Assembly (NCBI GenBank): GCA_018380885.1
Contig: JAGZSY010000046.1
Coordinates: 1 to 28,205, forward strand
Source: Enterocloster asparagiformis
GTDB taxonomy: Bacteria; Bacillota; Clostridia; Lachnospirales; Lachnospiraceae
DNA length: 28,205 nucleotides
Direction: 5' to 3'
Shown here: one piece after another, positions 23,344 through 28,205 of the stretch
How positions within the stretch are numbered: the first letter of the stretch is position 1
How the letters are laid out: each line of letters opens with the position of its first letter
Position numbers and translations under genes: made by a program
The notes under the pieces: generated by a model
Seen by the model: the letters and a program-made list of their open reading frames with translations, nothing else
Database searches by the model: none
What the model was told of the DNA's origin: nothing

Positions 23344-24291
23344 ATGAAATATATTGATACACTCAGGGAGGGTATGCACACCACGGATGTGTACCTGTGC
23401 AAGAACAAACAGATTGCTCTCACGAAAAACGGCAAGGAATACGGCAATCTGGTGCTTCAGGACAAGACAGGGACCATCGATGCCAAAATCTGGGATTTAA
23501 ATTCCCCGGGAGTGGGCGAGTTTGAAACCATGGATTACGTACATGTGGAAGCGGATGTGACCCTGTTCCAAAATTCCCACCAGCTGAACGTGCGCCGGAT
23601 TCGCCGGGCCGCGGAGGGGGAGTACGTGGAGGCGGATTACCTGCCTGTATCAAAGAAAAATATCGATCAGATGTATGAGGAATTGCTGGGCTTTATCGCC
23701 AGCGTGAAGAATCCCTGTCTGAATCAGCTTTTGAGCAAATTTTTCGTGGAGAGCCCGGCCTTTGCCAAGGCCTTCAAGTTCCATTCCGCGGCCAAGAGCG
23801 TTCACCACGGCTTTGTGGGCGGACTGCTGGAGCACACGCTGAGCGTTACAAAGCTGTGCGACTACTACGCGGGATACTATCCCCAGTTGAACCGTGATCT
23901 GCTGATCACAGCGGCAATTTTCCATGATCTGGGAAAAACAAAGGAGCTTTCCACGTTTCCGGAGAACGATTACACGGACGACGGCCAGCTGCTGGGCCAT
24001 ATCATCATCGGCACCGAGATGGTGGGCCGGATGATCCGCACCATCCCGGGATTCCCGGAGCGAACGGCCGTGGAGCTGAAGCACTGTATCCTGGCCCACC
24101 ACGGGGAGTTGGAGTACGGCTCGCCCAAGAAGCCGGCGCTGTTGGAGGCCCTGGCCTTAAACTTCGCGGACAATACGGACGCCAAGATGGAGACCATGAT
24201 CGAGGCGCTCAACGCGGGCGGCGAGAATACGGGCTGGCTGGGCTTTAACCGGCTGCTGGAGACGAACATCAGAAAGACAACCGAATTGTAA
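23344..24291 (+). CDS. yhaM: YhaM family 3'-5' exoribonuclease (OB-fold + HD domain)
   Basis: A 315-residue cytoplasmic metal-dependent nuclease. Residues about 12-90 form an OB-fold nucleic-acid-binding domain (NLVLQDKTGTIDAKIWD). The HD domain (about 145-285) shows the metal ligands H164 (LLEHTLSV), H194-D195 (AIFHDLGKTKEL), H219 and H252-H253 (LAHHGELEYG). Size and domain order match Bacillus YhaM, which degrades RNA and single-stranded DNA from the 3' end in the presence of manganese. GGAAAGGAATC precedes the start. It probably shares a transcript with the HtrA-like gene. Confidence 0.92.
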   Translation: MKYIDTLREGMHTTDVYLCKNKQIALTKNGKEYGNLVLQDKTGTIDAKIWDLNSPGVGEFETMDYVHVEADVTLFQNSHQLNVRRIRRAAEGEYVEADYLPVSKKNIDQMYEELLGFIASVKNPCLNQLLSKFFVESPAFAKAFKFHSAAKSVHHGFVGGLLEHTLSVTKLCDYYAGYYPQLNRDLLITAAIFHDLGKTKELSTFPENDYTDDGQLLGHIIIGTEMVGRMIRTIPGFPERTAVELKHCILAHHGELEYGSPKKPALLEALALNFADNTDAKMETMIEALNAGGENTGWLGFNRLLETNIRKTTEL

Positions 24292-24319
24292 ATACATAGC
24301 GTATGGATTAAAAATAGGT

Positions 24320-24370
24320 AAGCCGGAACATCATACAGACTGGACAATGGCCGTGTATGCGTTCCGGCTT
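24320..24370. repeat. Hairpin after the yhaM gene
   Basis: AAGCCGGAAC (24320-24329) pairs with GTTCCGGCTT (24361-24370), and CATAC (24332-24336) with GTATG (24355-24359) extends the stem. There is no T-run after it on the plus strand; an ATTTTT follows at a short distance on the minus strand. Confidence 0.6.
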
Positions 24371-24375
24371 CTGCC

Positions 24376-24534
24376 AAAGCGTGTCTGAAAAATGCTTTCT
24401 GCCAAACGCGCGCCGCACCCCGCGGGGGATTCGTCCCCATGGAGGCGGCGCAGCGGGCCGCGTCAACTGAATCCGGGGCAAATATGCCGCGAAGCATGGC
24501 GCTTGGGTGGAAGTGAATTTTTCAGACACGCTTT
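24376..24534 (+). promoter_or_regulatory. Large structured leader with 18 bp inverted repeat upstream of rlmD
   Basis: AAAGCGTGTCTGAAAAAT (24376-24393) is the exact reverse complement of 24517-24534. The 123-nt interior holds a nested stem GCGCCGC/GCGGCGC (24410-24416 with 24445-24451) around GGGGA-TTCG-TCCCC (24425-24438). The right arm is followed by TATTTT, resembling an intrinsic terminator 26 nt before the start codon of the rRNA methyltransferase. It may be a leader RNA, an attenuator, or a small inverted-repeat element; no target duplication is seen. Confidence 0.55.
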
Positions 24535-24560
24535 TATTTTTGGAAGGGAGAAATCAGGAG

Positions 24561-25964
24561 ATGAAAAAGAACGATGTGTTTACCGTGACCATAGAGGACA
24601 TGAGCGAGGACGGCGCCGGCCTGGGCCGGGTGGACGGGTACATCTGGTTTATCAAGGACACGGTGATCGGGGACGTGGTGAAGGCAGGGGTCATGAAAAT
24701 GAAAAAGACCTATGGATTCGCACGTCTCGTCGAAGTGCTGGAGCCTTCCCCCCAGCGCGTGGCGCCAAGATGTCCGGTGGCGCGGCAGTGCGGGGGCTGC
24801 CAGCTGCAGATGATGGACTATGAGGCGCAGCTGAAATTTAAGGAGCGTAAGGTGTACAACAACCTCAAGCGGATCGGCGGTTTGGAAAATCTGCTGCTGC
24901 CGGACGAGGCCGTCGGGGAGATCGGCGGTGAATTTGTGCGCATGGAGCCCATAATGGGGATGGAGGAGCCGTGGCGGTACCGGAATAAGGCGCAGTTCCC
25001 ATTTGGGATGAGCAAGGACGGGAGAGTGATCACCGGGTTCTACGCGGGGCGGACCCATTCCATCATCGAGAACGAGGATTGTCTGCTGGGGGTGGAGGAG
25101 AACCGGGAAATATTGGGAATTGTCCGGGAATTTATGGAAGAATTTGGAATCAAACCCTATGACGAGGAGCGGCATTGCGGGCTTGTGCGGCACTGCCTGA
25201 TTCGCAAGGGATTTGCCACAGGGGAGATCATGGTGTGCCTGGTGATCAACGGGCGGAACGTGCCCCGGGCGGAGGCGCTGGTGGAGCGGCTTCAGCGCGT
25301 GGCCGGGATGACCAGCATCTCCCTGAACGTAAACACGGAGAAAACCAACGTGATTCTGGGGAGCGAGGTGGTGAACCTCTGGGGGCCCGGGTATATCACG
25401 GATTATATCGGGGGCGTGAAGTATCAGATCTCGCCGCTGTCATTTTACCAGGTGAATCCGGCGCAGACGGTGAAGCTGTACGGCACCGCTCTGGAGTACG
25501 CGGGCCTGACCGGGGAGGAGACGGTCTGGGATTTGTACTGCGGCATCGGCACGATCTCGCTGTTCCTGGCGCAGAAGGCGAAGAAGGTCTACGGGGTGGA
25601 GATTGTCCCCCAGGCCATCGAGGACGCCAGAAGAAACGCGGCGATCAATGGGATTGAGAACGTGGAGTTCTTTGTGGGCAAGGCGGAGGAAGTGCTGCCC
25701 AGGGAGTATGAGGAGAAGAAAGCGTACGCGGACGTAATCGTAGTGGACCCGCCCCGGAAAGGCTGCGACCAGGTGTGCCTGGATACCATCGTGGCGATGG
25801 CGCCGAAACGGGTGGTGTATGTGAGCTGCGACTCGGCCACGCTGGGGAGAGATGTGAAGTATTTGAGGGGGATGGGGTATGAGGTGAAGAGAGTGAGAGG
25901 GTGTGATATGTTTGGGGGGACGGGGCATGTGGAGACGGTGATGCTTCTCGTGCGGAAAGCTTGA
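24561..25964 (+). CDS. rlmD: 23S rRNA (uracil-5-)-methyltransferase, RumA/RlmD (RlmCD) family
   Basis: A 467-residue SAM-dependent RNA methyltransferase of the TrmA/RumA group that makes 5-methyluridine in 23S rRNA. An N-terminal TRAM domain (about 1-62) is followed by a 4Fe-4S site (C71, C77, C80 in CPVARQCGGC, plus C174), then the catalytic domain with SAM motif DLYCGIGTIS, VVDPPRKGC and nucleophile C423 in VYVSCDSATL. The length and Fe-S site match the family; Gram-positive members often act on both uridines (RlmCD). The ATG at 24561 is preceded by GGAAGGGAG; the frame is open to 24507, but that segment is the right arm of the inverted repeat. This is the last gene of the GC-rich part. Confidence 0.93.
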   Translation: MKKNDVFTVTIEDMSEDGAGLGRVDGYIWFIKDTVIGDVVKAGVMKMKKTYGFARLVEVLEPSPQRVAPRCPVARQCGGCQLQMMDYEAQLKFKERKVYNNLKRIGGLENLLLPDEAVGEIGGEFVRMEPIMGMEEPWRYRNKAQFPFGMSKDGRVITGFYAGRTHSIIENEDCLLGVEENREILGIVREFMEEFGIKPYDEERHCGLVRHCLIRKGFATGEIMVCLVINGRNVPRAEALVERLQRVAGMTSISLNVNTEKTNVILGSEVVNLWGPGYITDYIGGVKYQISPLSFYQVNPAQTVKLYGTALEYAGLTGEETVWDLYCGIGTISLFLAQKAKKVYGVEIVPQAIEDARRNAAINGIENVEFFVGKAEEVLPREYEEKKAYADVIVVDPPRKGCDQVCLDTIVAMAPKRVVYVSCDSATLGRDVKYLRGMGYEVKRVRGCDMFGGTGHVETVMLLVRKA

Positions 25965-26124
25965 TTCCAGGTGGGTCTGCGGAATTATTTGGAGATAATG
26001 GAGTTGTGTTTTTGCGGAAGTTAAGATGGATAAGTTTCACCATAAGTGGGGACGGGGTAACGCCGTGTACATATAAAAAATGAGTTTCATTTGGTGTAAA
26101 GAAACCACGGGGCAGAACTAATAA

Positions 26125-26137
26125 CTTTTGGCAAAAG
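26125..26137. promoter_or_regulatory. Small palindrome upstream of the island gene
   Basis: CTTTTG-G-CAAAAG is a perfect 6+1+6 palindrome. Its GGCAAAA half recurs 19 bp downstream (26149-26155), just before the gene. It may be an operator for the Nudix-like gene. Confidence 0.3.
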
Positions 26138-26165
26138 GCATACCCCATGGCAAAACTTTTATTCT

Positions 26166-27176
26166 GTGGAAGAAAAGGATATGTGGAAATGTATGATTAG
26201 ATTTTCGCTAGTGATCCAAAATAAAAAGAAAGAATATCTTATTTGTAAATGTCCGCTAATTGAGCAGGATGATTTTTCATATGAATTTTTAGGTGGAGAA
26301 ATTACAGGTAATACGATACCCACTGGTGTGGAGTTGGAATTGGCCGTTAATAAAATTGTATACGAAAAATTGGGGGTTACGGTTGGTGATCTAAGTGAAA
26401 TGGAAATGTACTGGAAAGAGGATTGTGTTCCATGGGTACATGTTATTTATTCTGCTAACATAAAATCTGGAAACCCTCAAAAAAAGTTTTATAAAAAAAT
26501 ACTATGGGAAAAACTAGATGATATTGAAATAACAAGTTTAAATCTATATGGTATTCAAGTTGTAAGAAAATTGAATGAATGCAAATATTGTCATTATATA
26601 CATGACTCTAAAGAAGATTTAGATAAGTTTTTTGAAAATTTCTTTTTGCGACAAGAAGAATATATTCAAACATTAGAAGCGATTGATACAAATAATATTA
26701 ATGATGTCGTTTATAATGTAATATTTAAGCAAGTATTAAGTCATTTTAGAGCATCTTTGATTGAATCAGAAACATTAAAGAAGAATATTACTGTTCAGAA
26801 TTACCTGAGATTATATGATAGAGATGATCTTGCGAAACAACTAAATGATTTATTACTTATTGAAATTATGCCAACACTTTCGTTGAAGAGTATGATAAAG
26901 GAGAGCGTTGATAAGTATATAGCCCATTATGATAAGCCAACACAAAAAAGTGATGAAATATATACTATATGTAAAGCGTTTTTTGCAGAAAATGGAAAGT
27001 TTCCGTTGCAAGAATTTATGCGGTATTTAGATGGATTTATTATGTCGCTTTTTACAGAAATGTGGTATGATGCGGGGGAGTTGGGCATTAAAATAAGTGA
27101 ACGGTGTATAGAACATAGGGAGGCAATATTAAAGTACCGAATGATTATGCTGGATGCAATAATTGAACGAATTTAA
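26166..27176 (+). CDS. Unrecognised protein with degenerate Nudix-like N-terminus (AT-rich island)
   Basis: A soluble protein of up to 336 residues. Residues about 11-140 look like a Nudix fold: a strand (FSLVIQNKKKEYLICKC), FLGGEI, then ELAVNKIVYEKLGV (58-71) in place of the Nudix box ending REUxEExGU. There Arg is K63, the first Glu is I64 and the second Glu of the EE pair is K68, so normal metal-dependent hydrolysis is unlikely. Residues about 150-336 are predicted mostly helical and match nothing I know. Base composition is strongly AT-rich, unlike all genes to the left. The start is unclear: GTG 26166, ATG 26181 and ATG 26193 are all possible, with AAAAGG at 26173-26178. The function is unknown; its neighbour is a DUF1016 nuclease gene. 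Confidence 0.6.
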   Translation: MEEKDMWKCMIRFSLVIQNKKKEYLICKCPLIEQDDFSYEFLGGEITGNTIPTGVELELAVNKIVYEKLGVTVGDLSEMEMYWKEDCVPWVHVIYSANIKSGNPQKKFYKKILWEKLDDIEITSLNLYGIQVVRKLNECKYCHYIHDSKEDLDKFFENFFLRQEEYIQTLEAIDTNNINDVVYNVIFKQVLSHFRASLIESETLKKNITVQNYLRLYDRDDLAKQLNDLLLIEIMPTLSLKSMIKESVDKYIAHYDKPTQKSDEIYTICKAFFAENGKFPLQEFMRYLDGFIMSLFTEMWYDAGELGIKISERCIEHREAILKYRMIMLDAIIERI

Positions 27177-27224
27177 ACTGAAATAACAAATTGTGAATGG
27201 AGATATCACTTGCCCATATAAAGT

Positions 27225-27253
27225 TTGGATGAGTGTATAAAATAAGATATTAT
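27225..27253 (+). promoter_or_regulatory. Promoter of the DUF1016 nuclease gene
   Basis: TTGGAT (27225-27230), 17 bp spacer, TATTAT (27248-27253), about 33 bp before the ATG. An 8 bp inverted repeat (ATTGTGAA 27190-27197, TTCACAAT 27255-27262) flanks it. Confidence 0.45.
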
Positions 27254-27285
27254 TTTCACAATAGTAATTGAAAGAAGGAAGAGCC

Positions 27286-28205
27286 ATGGAACAACAATTT
27301 TATGAGCAGATTAAAAGAATTCTTTCTGAAGCTAGAAACAAAGTATATTAAACTGCAAACTTTGCGATGGTGGAAGCGTACTGGAATATAGGGAAAAGTA
27401 TCGTAGAACAGCAGGGCGGTGAGGAAAAGGCGGAATATGGAGTCCGCTTAATAGTAGAGCTATCCAAACAGATGACTACAGATTTTGGAAAGGGATTCAC
27501 AGTTGCAAATCTTAAAAATATGCGCCAGTTTTATCTTACATTTCCAAAAAGCTACGCACTGCATAGCGAATTGAGTTGGACACATTATCGCTTGCTTATG
27601 CGTGTTGAAAATAAAAACGCGCGCCAGTTCTATATAGAGGAGGCAATAAAGTCAAATTGGAGTACACGGCAGTTGGAAAGGCAAATTAATTCTTTCTTTT
27701 ATGAAAGGCTGTTATCCAGCCAAAATAAAGAAAAAGTTTCGGAAGAAATCCAGAAATTGGAGCCTGCGAAAGTACCAGAGGATATTATCCGCGATCCATA
27801 CGTATTAGAGTTTCTGGGATTGAATCCAAAAGACGATTTTTATGAGAGTGATCTTGAAGAAGCGTTGATAACGCATTTGCAAAAGTTTCTCTTAGAATTG
27901 GGGAGAGGATTTTCTTTTGTTGCCAGACAGAAGAGGATTACATTTGATGGCCGGCATTTCCGAATAGATCTTGTTTTTTATAATTATATTTTGAAATGTT
28001 TTGTATTAATTGATTTAAAAATCGGAGATTTGACACATCAGGATTTGGGGCAAATGCAGATGTATGTCCATTATTACGAGCGTGAATTGATGAATGAGGG
28101 GGATAATCCACCGATAGGAATTGTACTTTGTGCGGATAAAAGTGAATCTGTAGTAAAGTATACATTGCCAGAAAATGAAACACAGATTTTTGCGTCAAAG
28201 TATAA
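27286..28205 (+). pseudogene. DUF1016 (YhcG-type PD-(D/E)XK) nuclease gene with in-frame stop, cut by window edge
   Basis: The frame from ATG 27286 (ribosome binding site AAGGAAG) encodes 21 residues, then TAA at 27349-27351, then continues open to the window end for about 284 codons in the same frame. After the stop the sequence is typical DUF1016: TANFAMVEAYWNIGKSIVE, FTVANLKNMRQFY, LSWTHYRLLMRVEN, then the nuclease domain with RIDLVFYN, the D-x-K of LIDLKIG, and GQMQMYVHYY. The reading frame is otherwise intact and the catalytic residues are kept, so the damage is recent, or a downstream start is used; ATG 27367 lacks a ribosome binding site. The missing 3' end should be roughly 30-60 codons. 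DUF1016 proteins are often found in accessory and restriction-modification regions. A single-base sequencing error cannot be excluded. Confidence 0.8.

Noticed and set aside
24507..24560. N-terminal extension of the rRNA methyltransferase from an upstream ATG
   Set aside because: The segment is the right arm of the inverted repeat plus the ribosome binding site; the protein family begins at the ATG at 24561 with the TRAM domain.

Overview
This window looks like chromosomal DNA of a GC-rich, spore-forming Firmicute, most likely a Lachnospiraceae/Clostridia member. The reasons are strong AGGAGG-type ribosome binding sites, vegetative promoters with 16-17 bp spacers, YyaC, MutS2, YhaM and YitT homologues, a DUF5711 protein and a secreted protein with choline-binding-type repeats. 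The genus is not resolved. From about 1 to 25,970 the composition is GC-rich and uniform. From about 25,970 to the right edge it turns sharply AT-rich, which looks like an acquired island.

Layout. (1) 1-2.3 kb: an Fe-S aldo/keto reductase, convergent with a YitT-family membrane protein, separated by a very strong bidirectional terminator. (2) 2.5-6.0 kb: a class I ribonucleotide reductase operon (nrdA-nrdB) behind a promoter overlapped by repeated half-sites. NrdA has only the second half of an ATP-cone. (3) 6.1-8.8 kb: a small unknown protein, an M20 metallopeptidase/deacylase and a sugar-phosphate nucleotidyltransferase-like protein. (4) 8.9-10.3 kb: a TetR regulator and SAM methyltransferase operon on the minus strand. 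(5) 10.5-15.2 kb: YyaC (behind a possible forespore sigma-factor promoter), a membrane-anchored LysM protein whose cytoplasmic part looks like an inactivated JAMM/MPN domain, a DUF5711 membrane protein, and a ROK glucokinase. (6) 15.4-21.8 kb, minus strand: mutS2 and an OmpR-type response regulator as one unit, a terminator, a 585 bp gap, a sensor kinase with its own promoter, then a secreted cell-wall-binding protein. (7) 21.9-26.0 kb, plus strand: a membrane-anchored HtrA-like protein that has lost all three catalytic residues, a YhaM-type exonuclease, a long inverted-repeat leader, and an RlmD/RumA-type 23S rRNA methyltransferase. (8) 26.1-28.2 kb: an AT-rich island with an unrecognised protein carrying a degenerate Nudix-like N-terminus, and a DUF1016 (YhcG-type PD-(D/E)XK) nuclease gene interrupted by an in-frame TAA and cut by the window edge.

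The most unusual theme is a set of apparent pseudoenzymes: the JAMM-like LysM protein, the HtrA-like PDZ protein and the Nudix-like island protein. The first two are single-pass membrane proteins that would work as binding or scaffold modules at the envelope. The second notable signal is the structured leader before rlmD, with an 18 bp perfect inverted repeat enclosing nested hairpins. All assignments come from reading the sequence; no database search was run.
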